From assembly GCF_014904065.1 (NCBI RefSeq), contig NZ_JACXJG010000017.1:1-11072 (forward strand): DNA of 11,072 nucleotides, in the 5' to 3' direction. Shown here in pieces: positions 1 to 9,914 of this stretch. Below the pieces are notes generated by a model, which saw nothing but the letters and a program-made list of their open reading frames with translations, was not told the origin of the DNA and did no database searches. How positions within the stretch are numbered: the first letter of the stretch is position 1; every line of letters begins with the position of its first letter. The translations under genes and the position numbers were made by a program. The stretch is from Gulosibacter sediminis (GTDB lineage Bacteria > Actinomycetota > Actinomycetes > Actinomycetales > Microbacteriaceae).

Positions 1-1
1 C

Positions 2-802
2 CCTCAACTGCGAAGAGCCGTGTCGCCGCATGGCATCAACGGCACCGTCGGCGGCGACGTGGTGGAGTGCAAGAAGTACGTGCGCGCGCTCAAGCAGTAC
101 GCGCCGTTCAAGGATGTCGACATGAAGTGGTCGGAGGGCACCGGCCTCGACGACGAGGGCTTCAGCCTCGACTTCCCCCGCCTCACCGTGCGAGTGCGGC
201 CCGAGATCGTGTCGTTCGGCACACCCGGCGAACTCGATGTGAACGAAGACGGTGTGGTCGGCGGTGGCACCCACCTGAAGCCCGACGAACTTCACGAGCT
301 GCTCGAGCAGAAGCCGGATGCGGTGTTCTTCGACGGCCGCAATGCGGCAGAAGCGTCGGTGGGCCGGTTCAAAGATGCGATCGTGCCCGACACCGTGACC
401 ACCCACGACTTCATCCGTGAGCTCGACTCGGGCAAGTACGACGACCTGAAAGACAAACCCGTCGTTACCTACTGCACCGGAGGTGTGCGCTGCGAGGTGC
501 TCTCGGCGCTGATGATCAAGCGCGGCTTCAACGAGGTCTACCAGCTCGACGGCGGCATCGTTCGCTACGGCGAGCGCTTCGGCAACGACGGGCTCTGGGA
601 GGGCTCACTCACCGTGTTCGACGGCCGCCAGTACATCGACTTCGCGCCCGACGCCAAGGTCATCGGCCGCTGCGTCGTCTGTGACTCCCCCACCCCGCGC
701 CTGCAGAACTGCGCCGATGACACCTGCCAACAGCGGCTCGTAGTGTGCGAAAACTGCTCGGCCACCCACCCCGTGTGCGCGGCTACTGCGGCGAAACAGT
801 GA
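2..802 (+). CDS. trhO: tRNA uridine(34) hydroxylase TrhO, rhodanese family (5' end outside window)
   Basis: This is the C-terminal majority of a TrhO/YceA-type protein. The family uses molecular oxygen to make 5-hydroxyuridine at the wobble position of tRNAs in the cytoplasm. The visible part starts just before the conserved [11 protein letters not shown] block that closes the N-terminal domain. The rhodanese domain follows, with the active-site loop CTGGVRCE; the first Cys codon is at 473-475. A Cys-rich tail comes next (CVVC, then NCADDTC, then CENC and a last Cys) and probably binds a metal. The reading frame stays open to the window edge. About 35-40 N-terminal residues are expected upstream, so the GTG at position 20 is almost certainly internal. 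The residues just before SPHGINGT fit the family poorly. The stop codon lies inside the convergent lipoprotein gene, giving a 20-base tail-to-tail overlap. The family call is firm; the hydroxylase role comes from characterised relatives. Confidence 0.93.
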   Translation, partial: PQLRRAVSPHGINGTVGGDVVECKKYVRALKQYAPFKDVDMKWSEGTGLDDEGFSLDFPRLTVRVRPEIVSFGTPGELDVNEDGVVGGGTHLKPDELHELLEQKPDAVFFDGRNAAEASVGRFKDAIVPDTVTTHDFIRELDSGKYDDLKDKPVVTYCTGGVRCEVLSALMIKRGFNEVYQLDGGIVRYGERFGNDGLWEGSLTVFDGRQYIDFAPDAKVIGRCVVCDSPTPRLQNCADDTCQQRLVVCENCSATHPVCAATAAKQ

Positions 803-1337
803 CGTCGTCGACCGAATCGACACCGAGGTCGTCGAGCGAGAACTCATAGGCGTAAACGGCCTGCGGGCTCCATGCACAGTTCATCTGGCCGTCGCCGCTC
901 GACTCGCTCGTGACGAGGTCATAGGCGATTTGCCCCGCGCCGTCGGTCGCGAACGTCAGCGACTGCGGCGGGCATGAACCGAAGTTTGCGATGACGAGCA
1001 CTTCGCTCGCAAACTCCGGGTTTGGCGTCTGCAGGCTCTCGTCGCGGAGGTCTTCCGGCAGATCCGACCACCAGGCCTCCCACCCGTCTTCGTCGGTGAA
1101 GAGCAGTGGCAAGTCATTGTTGGCGAGGAGCGCATCGAACTCGCTGCGCGCCGCCACCACATCCTGCTGCCAGAGGTAGCTCTTGGATGCGGGGTCGAAT
1201 TCGGTGAGCTGCGTCGTCGCACCGTCGCTGGGGCCCGGCGCCGGGTTCGGCCCGGGCACTCCGACCGCGCCGCAGCCCGCGAGCATTCCCACCGCAAGGG
1301 CCGCCGCGACGGTCTGCCACCAGCGAGAACGCGACAT
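783..1337 (-). CDS. Small secreted lipoprotein, unknown function (paralogue of the upstream gene)
   Basis: This encodes 184 residues with a clear lipoprotein signal peptide: a basic start (MSRSRWW), a hydrophobic stretch at 9-19 and the lipobox LAGC with Cys22. A Pro/Gly-rich linker follows (about 23-40), then an acidic, Trp-rich domain of about 140 residues. Two cysteines of the mature part, C122 (in GSCPP) and C154 (in MNC), align with cysteines in the neighbouring lipoprotein and could form a disulfide. Near the C-terminus is [11 protein letters not shown], also shared with the neighbour. I do not recognise a named family or catalytic motif. The protein is presumably anchored on the outer face of the membrane. 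The start is well supported: AGGAG sits 6 bases upstream of the ATG, within the last codons of the preceding gene, whose stop is only 3 bases away. The two genes therefore look co-transcribed and translationally coupled. The end overlaps convergent trhO. Confidence 0.88.
   Translation of the reverse strand: MSRSRWWQTVAAALAVGMLAGCGAVGVPGPNPAPGPSDGATTQLTEFDPASKSYLWQQDVVAARSEFDALLANNDLPLLFTDEDGWEAWWSDLPEDLRDESLQTPNPEFASEVLVIANFGSCPPQSLTFATDGAGQIAYDLVTSESSGDGQMNCAWSPQAVYAYEFSLDDLGVDSVDDVTVSPQ
816..848. repeat. 33-bp direct repeat, copy 1 (lipoprotein C-terminal motif)
   Basis: This segment matches 1386-1418 at 30 of 33 bases by direct comparison. Both copies encode the YEF(S/A)LDDLGVD motif on the minus strand, in the same frame of the two lipoprotein genes. 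It is the best conserved piece of what appears to be a gene duplication, not a mobile repeat. Confidence 0.8.
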
Positions 1338-1340
1338 CGG

Positions 1341-1356
1341 CTACTCCTCTTCTTCT
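1341..1356 (-). promoter_or_regulatory. Shine-Dalgarno of the downstream lipoprotein inside a poly-Glu C-terminus
   Basis: On the minus strand the gene ends GAA GAA GAA GAG GAG TAG, then CCG and the ATG of the next gene. AGGAG is 6 bases from that ATG. The Glu codons thus also serve as the ribosome binding site, and the stop and next start are 3 bases apart. Confidence 0.8.
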
Positions 1357-1853
1357 TCCACCACAAACTTCACCTCAGTGCTTGCATCGACACCGAGATC
1401 GTCGAGCGCAAACTCATACAACACGACCTCGCGGGGGTCTTCCCCGCAGTCGTAATTGTTGTCGAGGTTGATCGGACGAAACTCGAGAAAGAGGTCGCCA
1501 CCACCCGACGTCGCGAACTCCGCCTTCATCGGGTGGCACGTGCCGTGCACCACGAGCACCGCGACCGTGCTGCCGAAATCGAGTTCGGGCAACGGGCCCC
1601 ACTGGTTCGCGACGTCGTCCTCGGTGGCAATGAACTCGCTCGAGTCGCGAAACGTGTAGCGGTCGACGAACGCATCGCATTCGTCCTCACCCACCGAGTA
1701 CTCGGTCCACAATTCCGTCGTCAACGCCGGGTGAATCCCATCGGCGTAACTCGGGGTCACGCTCCCCACACTGCCCGCACCATCACCTGTGCACCCCGCC
1801 AAGGGTGCTCCGGTGACGCCGGCCGCGGTGAGCGCGACCCCGCCCCGCATCAC
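1341..1853 (-). CDS. Small secreted lipoprotein, unknown function (first of the pair)
   Basis: From the GTG at 1853 this gives 170 residues with a lipoprotein signal: one basic residue, a short hydrophobic stretch and the lipobox LAGC (Cys21). The mature domain is acidic and holds C59, C106 (in HGTCHP) and C136 (in YDC). The last two match C122 and C154 of the downstream paralogue, as do FATSGGG and the C-terminal YEFALDDLGVD. The protein ends in five Glu residues. No known family or active site is recognised. GGGGAG lies 6 bases before GTG 1853 and 9 before the adjacent ATG 1850. Longer in-frame starts exist at ATG 1871, GTG 1877 and GTG 1880. GTG 1877 has a possible leaderless promoter (CACTA plus 10 bases), so the N-terminus is uncertain by up to 9 residues. 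The gene follows gltD by about 68 bases on the same strand. Confidence 0.83.
   Translation of the reverse strand: MMRGGVALTAAGVTGAPLAGCTGDGAGSVGSVTPSYADGIHPALTTELWTEYSVGEDECDAFVDRYTFRDSSEFIATEDDVANQWGPLPELDFGSTVAVLVVHGTCHPMKAEFATSGGGDLFLEFRPINLDNNYDCGEDPREVVLYEFALDDLGVDASTEVKFVVEEEEE
1386..1418. repeat. 33-bp direct repeat, copy 2 (lipoprotein C-terminal motif)
   Basis: This is the partner of 816-848, with 30 of 33 bases identical. It encodes YEFALDDLGVD on the minus strand of the upstream lipoprotein gene. Conservation at the DNA level, including synonymous positions, suggests either a fairly recent duplication or exchange between the copies. Confidence 0.8.
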
Positions 1854-1921
1854 TCGCTGCTCCCCAACCATGGCCACCACTGTTCCATAGTGGGCAGGAT
1901 GCTGGGTGAACGAGCGCCCAA
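1854..1921 (-). promoter_or_regulatory. Gap between gltD and the lipoprotein pair; possible promoter
   Basis: This 68-base gap contains CACTATGGAACA (1892-1881 on the minus strand). Its CACTA stands exactly ten bases before GTG 1877, the same arrangement as at two leaderless genes further right, but the -10-like TATGGA lacks the usual final T. The same stretch forms a small inverted repeat, CCACT-7 bases-AGTGG (1893-1877), with no following T-run, so it is not a convincing terminator. The lipoproteins may have their own promoter or be read through from gltBD. Confidence 0.3.
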
Positions 1922-3374
1922 CTACGAGAGCTTCAGCGGCCGCTCACTCGCACGCACCGGCGCGGGCAGCACCGTCGAGCCCGTGAGGTAGCGGTCAACT
2001 GCGGCCGCGGCTGATCGGCCCTCCGCAATGGCCCACACGATGAGGCTCGCGCCTCGACCGGCGTCGCCCGCCACATATACGCCAGGCTCCTCGGTCGCGT
2101 AGTCGTCATCGCGCGACACTGCGCCGCGTTCGAGCGTCACACTGAGCTGCTCCGGCAGCGACTCCGCGTCGGTGCCGGTGAAGCCCAGCGCGAGCAGGCA
2201 CAGCTCGGCGGGAATCTCACGCTCGGTGCCCGCCTTCGGTCGCCGCACGCCGTCGACGATCTCGGTCTCGGCCACGAGCAGCGCGCGCAGCTTGCCGTCA
2301 TCGTCCGCGAGGAATTCGACGGTCGACGCGAGGTACTTGCGCTCGCCGCCCTCCTCATGGCTCGTCTGCACCTCGAACAGGTTCGGATGCGTCGGCCACG
2401 GTTGGTGCGCCGGGCGTTCGCTCGGCGGCTGCACACCAATGGCGAGGTTCGTCACGCTCTTGGCACCCTGGCGGTGCGCGGTGCCGATGCAGTCCGAGCC
2501 AGTGTCACCACCGCCCAGCACGACTACGTGCTTGCCCTTGGCCGAGATCTGCTCGACGACCTGGTCGCCTGCGCTCGCGTGGTTCTGCTGCACGAGGAAC
2601 TCCATCGCAGTGTGCACACCGTCGATGTCACGCCCGGGAACGGCGAGCTCGCGCGACTTCAGCGCGCCCGTTGCGATGAGGACCGCGTCGAAGCGCTCGC
2701 GCAGCTGGCGCCACGTCATGTCGCGGCCGATCTCGATGCCGGTGCGGAAGCGCGTGCCCTCGGCGGTCATCTGCTCGATGCGCGCGTCGATGCGCTGCTT
2801 CTCGAGCTTGAAGTCGGGGATGCCGTAGCGCAGCAGGCCGCCGATGCGATCGTCGCGTTCATACACGGCGACGGTGTGACCGGCGCGCGTGAGCTGCTGC
2901 GCCGCCGCGAGGCCCGCAGGACCCGAGCCGACGACCGCGACCGTCTGACCCGTGAGGCGGGCGGGAGCGTGCGGCTCCATCCAGCCGTTCTCGGCGATGT
3001 CGTCGGCGATGGCCTGCTCGACCGACTTGATCGCCACGGCGGGCTGGTTGATGCTGAGCACGCACGACGACTCGCAGGGCGCCGGGCAAAGGCGGCCGGT
3101 GAACTCGGGGAAGTTGTTCGTCGAGTGCAGCCGGTCGGCGGCGAGCTTCGACTCACCCCGCCACGTGAGGTCGTTGAACTCGGGAATCAGGTTGCCGAGG
3201 GGGCAACCCTGGTGGCAGAACGCCACGCCGCAGTCCATGCAGCGACCCGCCTGACGCTGTAGTACCGCACCGTCACGCTGAATCTGCTGCACCTCGTTGA
3301 AGTCGAGGATGCGCACCGCCACCGGTCGCTTCGGCGGCAGTTCACGCTCAGTTACCTTGAGAAATCCGCGCGGG

Positions 3375-3382
<8 letters not shown>
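1922..3382 (-). CDS. gltD: Glutamate synthase (NADPH) small subunit GltD
   Basis: The 486-residue beta subunit of NADPH-GOGAT supplies electrons from NADPH through FAD and iron-sulfur centres to the large subunit. The N-terminus carries the two cysteine groups for the [4Fe-4S] clusters: C48, C51, C56, C60 ([13 protein letters not shown]) and C99, C103, C107 (CPAPCESSC). The FAD-binding Rossmann motif is [10 protein letters not shown] (about 151-160) and the NADPH-binding motif is [11 protein letters not shown] (about 288-298). The C-terminal flavin motif is [23 protein letters not shown], of which the key part is GDAGRGAS. Length is normal for the family and no key residue is missing. The start is a GTG overlapping the gltB stop by 8 bases, preceded at 5 bases by a perfect AAGGAGGT. 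The short overlap and strong site indicate tight coupling for balanced subunit production. Confidence 0.98.
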
Positions 3383-7913
<4,531 letters not shown>

Positions 7914-8048
7914 GTCTCACCTCATTGCGGGTTGGGTTTGATGGCAGGCCAAAACGTCATCGATTCGGCCGACAGTTCGAAAGTTTACACAGAGCGCAGA
8001 TCACACTAAATGTATGGTCTTCATTCTCGGTGGTGCGAGCATGGCTCT
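7914..8048. promoter_or_regulatory. Divergent promoter region between gltB and the TRIC-family gene
   Basis: This 135-base region separates two divergent genes. For gltB, the minus strand has TAAACT (7988-7983, fits TANNNT) with TTTAGT 17 bases upstream (8010-8005), giving an inferred leader of about 60 bases. For the rightward gene, TTTACA (7984-7989) stands 17 bases before TAAATG (8007-8012), and TATGGT (8013-8018) is another -10 candidate. The elements of the two directions overlap. An 8-base perfect palindrome, TCGGCCGA (7965-7972), lies just inside the predicted gltB leader. I assign no regulator. Promoter positions are inference from weak matches. Confidence 0.45.
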
Positions 8049-8702
8049 GTGATCACCGCCGAATTCATCGTGAGGGTCTTCGACTACCTCGGCACCTTCG
8101 CGTTCGCTCTGAATGGCGCGATGGCGGCGACGCGTGTCGTGCGGCTCGACATCGTCGGCGTCGTCACCCTCGGCATCATTACCGCGACGGGCGGCGGCGT
8201 GGTGCGCGACGTGTTGCTCGGCGACACTCCCCCGGCAATGTTTGGCGACTGGATCTACCTCGCGGTCGCGCTCCTCGGCGCGCTCATCGCGTTCTTCGTC
8301 GCACGGCCGCACCACATCCTCAATTCGACCGTGCAGGTGCTCGACGCGATCGGCCTCAGCCTCTTTTGCGTCGTCGGCGCGCAAAAGGCCCTCGCGTTCG
8401 GAGTCGAGCCGATTCCCGCCGTGCTCCTCGGCGTCATCACCGCGGTCGGCGGCGGCACGATCCGCGACATGATGCTCGGCCGGGTGCCGACCATCCTGAC
8501 GAGCGAGCTCTACGCGATCCCCGCCCTCGTCGGCGCGACCCTCGTCGTCGTGCCATTCGCCATCTGGCATCTCGACGGCGTGCTCGGCGTTTCGACGCAG
8601 CTCGTCGGCGCGATCGCGTGCTTCCTCATCCGCACGCTCGCCATTCACTTCAAGCTCAGCGCCCCGATCGCACGGGCGACGCCCGACAAACACGATCACT
8701 AG
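8049..8702 (+). CDS. TRIC/UPF0126 family membrane protein (putative cation channel)
   Basis: This encodes about 217 residues and is nearly all hydrophobic, with roughly seven membrane segments. It shows the internal repeat typical of the UPF0126 (YicG-like) family. GGGVVRDVLLG at 48-58 and GGGTIRDMMLG at 134-144 each follow an (I/V)TA(T/V) helix and mark the two pseudo-symmetric halves. Relatives of these proteins form trimeric cation channels, so monovalent cation flux across the cytoplasmic membrane is a reasonable family-based inference; the physiological role here is unknown. I chose GTG 8049 because it gives the usual family length and a natural hydrophobic N-terminus. An in-frame ATG at 8010 would add 13 polar residues and lies within the predicted promoter. 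No good Shine-Dalgarno precedes GTG 8049. The stop codon is part of the next gene's promoter element. Confidence 0.91.
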   Translation: MITAEFIVRVFDYLGTFAFALNGAMAATRVVRLDIVGVVTLGIITATGGGVVRDVLLGDTPPAMFGDWIYLAVALLGALIAFFVARPHHILNSTVQVLDAIGLSLFCVVGAQKALAFGVEPIPAVLLGVITAVGGGTIRDMMLGRVPTILTSELYAIPALVGATLVVVPFAIWHLDGVLGVSTQLVGAIACFLIRTLAIHFKLSAPIARATPDKHDH

Positions 8703-8711
8703 GCTGGCGCT
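8700..8711 (+). promoter_or_regulatory. Leaderless promoter -10 element of the zincin-like gene
   Basis: TAGGCT (8700-8705) fits the actinobacterial TANNNT -10 and ends 6 bases before the ATG, which places the transcription start at or next to the start codon. No Shine-Dalgarno is present. The TAG is also the stop codon of the preceding gene. The surrounding CACTAGGCTGGC matches the glgX promoter at 11 of 12 bases. Confidence 0.65.
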
Positions 8712-9077
8712 ATGCCCGACGAGCACCTCGAGTTTCCCAACATCGACCTCGATGCCTTCGAGCGACTCGTCGTCGCCGAGCTCGACGCGCTGCCCGATGC
8801 CGCCGTCGATGGGCTCGACAACGTCGTCTTCCTCGTCGAAGACCGGCCCGAAGACGGCTGGATACTCGGGGTCTACGACGGCGTCGACCTCACCGAGCGC
8901 GGCACCTACGACTGGGGCCCGCTGCCCGACCGCATCATTCTGTTTCGCGAGCCGCTGCTCGACTACTGCAGCTCACTCGACGAGCTGCGCCACGAGATTC
9001 ACGTGACGCTCGTGCACGAAATCGGCCACTTCTACGGCATCGACGACGCGCAGTTGCACGAGCTCGGCTGGGGCTAG
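8712..9077 (+). CDS. Minimal zincin-like metallopeptidase family protein (DUF1025-type)
   Basis: This is a small cytoplasmic protein of 121 residues with no signal peptide or membrane segment. Near its C-terminus it has HEIGHFYGIDD: H102, E103 and H106 form the HExxH zinc/catalytic motif, and D112 takes the third ligand place of the HExxHxxGxxD pattern. The acidic N-terminal half, with PDRIILFREPL (about 72-82) and the helix leading into HEIHVTLVHEIGH, matches the short bacterial proteins once called DUF1025 or possible zinc metallopeptidases. Peptidase activity is inferred from the motif, and the substrate is unknown. Nine bases separate it from the TRIC-family gene. It has no ribosome binding site but a TANNNT element 6 bases before ATG, suggesting independent leaderless transcription. 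It ends on a CTAG shared with the convergent kinase-like gene. Confidence 0.9.
   Translation: MPDEHLEFPNIDLDAFERLVVAELDALPDAAVDGLDNVVFLVEDRPEDGWILGVYDGVDLTERGTYDWGPLPDRIILFREPLLDYCSSLDELRHEIHVTLVHEIGHFYGIDDAQLHELGWG
9074..9077. other. CTAG palindrome giving stop codons to two convergent genes
   Basis: Read rightwards, bases 9075-9077 are TAG, the stop of the zincin-like gene. Read leftwards, 9076-9074 are also TAG, the stop of the kinase-like gene. The two coding regions overlap by exactly these four bases, leaving no room for a terminator between them. Confidence 0.95.
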
Positions 9078-9628
9078 CGCGCGGTTTCCGGCGCGGGCCA
9101 GCCGTGGTCCGCGAGCACGGCGATCGTCTCGGCGACGCCGATATCTACCGGCAGCGTGACGTCGGCGAGGTCGGCCGAGCCCTCGGCCGCATAGAACGCG
9201 TCCTCCTGTGCGCGCCACGCCTCCCACCAGGCATCGTCGCCGTCCCGCAGCGACGCGCGCCGGTGCCGCAGCTCGGCCTCGACGTCGAACCACGCGCCCA
9301 GGGTCACGAGCCGCCGGCTCGCGCGCGACAGGGCACCGCATCCCTCGACCACGATGAGCCCCGGATGCACGGGTACGCCGAGCTCGAACGCGTCAGCATG
9401 CCAGTTCCAGCGCCGCGGCACGACGACGTCGCCCGCGAGCACGGGCTCGAGCACCTCGCGCACGAGGTAGTCGGCGCCGTCGGCAAGCCCGCCCCAGCCC
9501 GGGTAGAAGTCTTCGACGTGCACGAGCTGCGCGCCTGTCACGAGCGCGACATCGCTCGCGAGGGTCGTCTTCCCGGCGCCGGAGCGGCCGTCGATGGCGA
9601 GGATGCAGCTCGTACGCTGCGTCGTCAC
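9074..9628 (-). CDS. P-loop NTPase, uridine kinase-like
   Basis: This is a 184-residue soluble protein with a strand-P-loop start, CILAIDGRSGAGKTT; the Walker A is G14-RSGAG-K20-T21-T22. The motif HVEDFYPGW (37-45) corresponds to the DDFY-type substrate loop of the uridine kinase/phosphoribulokinase group. LIVVEGCGA (91-99) is the Walker B-like strand. An arginine-rich helix with RDGDDAWWEAW (128-138) resembles the lid region. It probably phosphorylates a small molecule such as a nucleoside, but the substrate cannot be told from sequence. The start is a GTG directly abutting the TAG of the upstream membrane-protein gene (zero spacing). No real Shine-Dalgarno is present, so it depends on termination-reinitiation or weak initiation. 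Only this start preserves the first beta strand. Its TAG stop shares CTAG with the zincin gene. Confidence 0.88.
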   Translation of the reverse strand: MTTQRTSCILAIDGRSGAGKTTLASDVALVTGAQLVHVEDFYPGWGGLADGADYLVREVLEPVLAGDVVVPRRWNWHADAFELGVPVHPGLIVVEGCGALSRASRRLVTLGAWFDVEAELRHRRASLRDGDDAWWEAWRAQEDAFYAAEGSADLADVTLPVDIGVAETIAVLADHGWPAPETAR

Positions 9629-9844
9629 CTAGCGGCGCTTCTTCTTCAGTGCCTTGAGGATGCGCGGCACGGCCCAGCCCGACACGACCATGAGGGGCGT
9701 GAGCGCGGCGAGCAGCGCCACGATGTTCGGGCGGAAGCGGGTGCCATAGGCGTCGGTCAGCACGTAGCCCAGCGGCAGGCAGACGTTGCCTGCCGTGAAT
9801 TCGACCTGCTCGATCGACTCGGATGCGGTGGTTGCGTCAGTCAT
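9629..9844 (-). CDS. Small single-helix membrane protein, unknown function
   Basis: From ATG 9844 this encodes 71 residues. A polar N-terminal part ([20 protein letters not shown]) is followed by one hydrophobic segment (about residues 40-60, [20 protein letters not shown]) and a strongly basic tail ending KALKKKRR. By the positive-inside rule the tail should be cytoplasmic and the N-terminus outside. I do not recognise a family. A GTG at 9853 would add three residues, but it overlaps the predicted -10 (TATCGT, 7 bases before ATG), so ATG 9844 is preferred and the message may be leaderless. It is the upstream partner of the kinase-like gene, with stop and start directly touching, so the two are probably an operon. 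Evidence that it is real: strand continuity, a coherent membrane topology and a promoter match. Confidence 0.75.
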   Translation of the reverse strand: MTDATTASESIEQVEFTAGNVCLPLGYVLTDAYGTRFRPNIVALLAALTPLMVVSGWAVPRILKALKKKRR

Positions 9845-9851
9845 GCAGGTC

Positions 9852-9881
9852 ACGATAGGCGGCCCATCTGGGCAAAGTCAG
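9852..9881 (-). promoter_or_regulatory. Promoter of the small membrane protein-kinase pair
   Basis: On the minus strand, CTGACT (9881-9876, carrying the TGAC core of a -35) is followed after 18 bases by TATCGT (9857-9852, TANNNT). The ATG begins 7 bases further on. This predicts a transcript with essentially no leader. Confidence 0.55.
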
Positions 9882-9902
9882 GAAGCCGCCGATGCTGCGC
9901 AC

Positions 9903-9914
9903 TACGCTGGCAGC
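9903..9914 (+). promoter_or_regulatory. Leaderless promoter -10 element of glgX
   Basis: TACGCT (9903-9908) fits TANNNT and is followed by 6 bases and the GTG start. No Shine-Dalgarno lies upstream. The context CACTACGCTGGC (9900-9911) is almost identical to that before the zincin-like gene (8697-8708). No clear -35 hexamer is visible. Confidence 0.65.

Noticed and set aside
20..34. GTG at 20 as a true start of a shortened TrhO
   Set aside because: It falls inside the conserved N-terminal domain and the frame is open to the window edge, so the gene is simply cut by the window.
1877..1893. Hairpin CCACT-7 bases-AGTGG after gltD as a rho-independent terminator
   Set aside because: The stem is only 5 base pairs and no T-run follows on the minus strand.
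7914..8010. A GlnR or AmtR nitrogen-regulator box upstream of gltB
   Set aside because: I looked for GTnAC-6-GAAAC-like and AmtR-like half-sites. GTAAAC and GAAC occur near each other (about 7976-7989) but with wrong spacing, so no site is claimed.
8010..8048. ATG 8010 as the start of the TRIC-family protein
   Set aside because: It would add 13 polar residues not typical of the family, lies within the predicted -10 region, and has no ribosome binding site or leaderless element at the right distance.
8001..8726. A 241-codon antisense open frame across the TRIC-family gene
   Set aside because: It is in the same antisense register effect, giving an Asp/Glu/Arg/Ala/His-rich product with no domain. 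The sense strand has a clear membrane-protein family with its repeated GGGxxRD motif.
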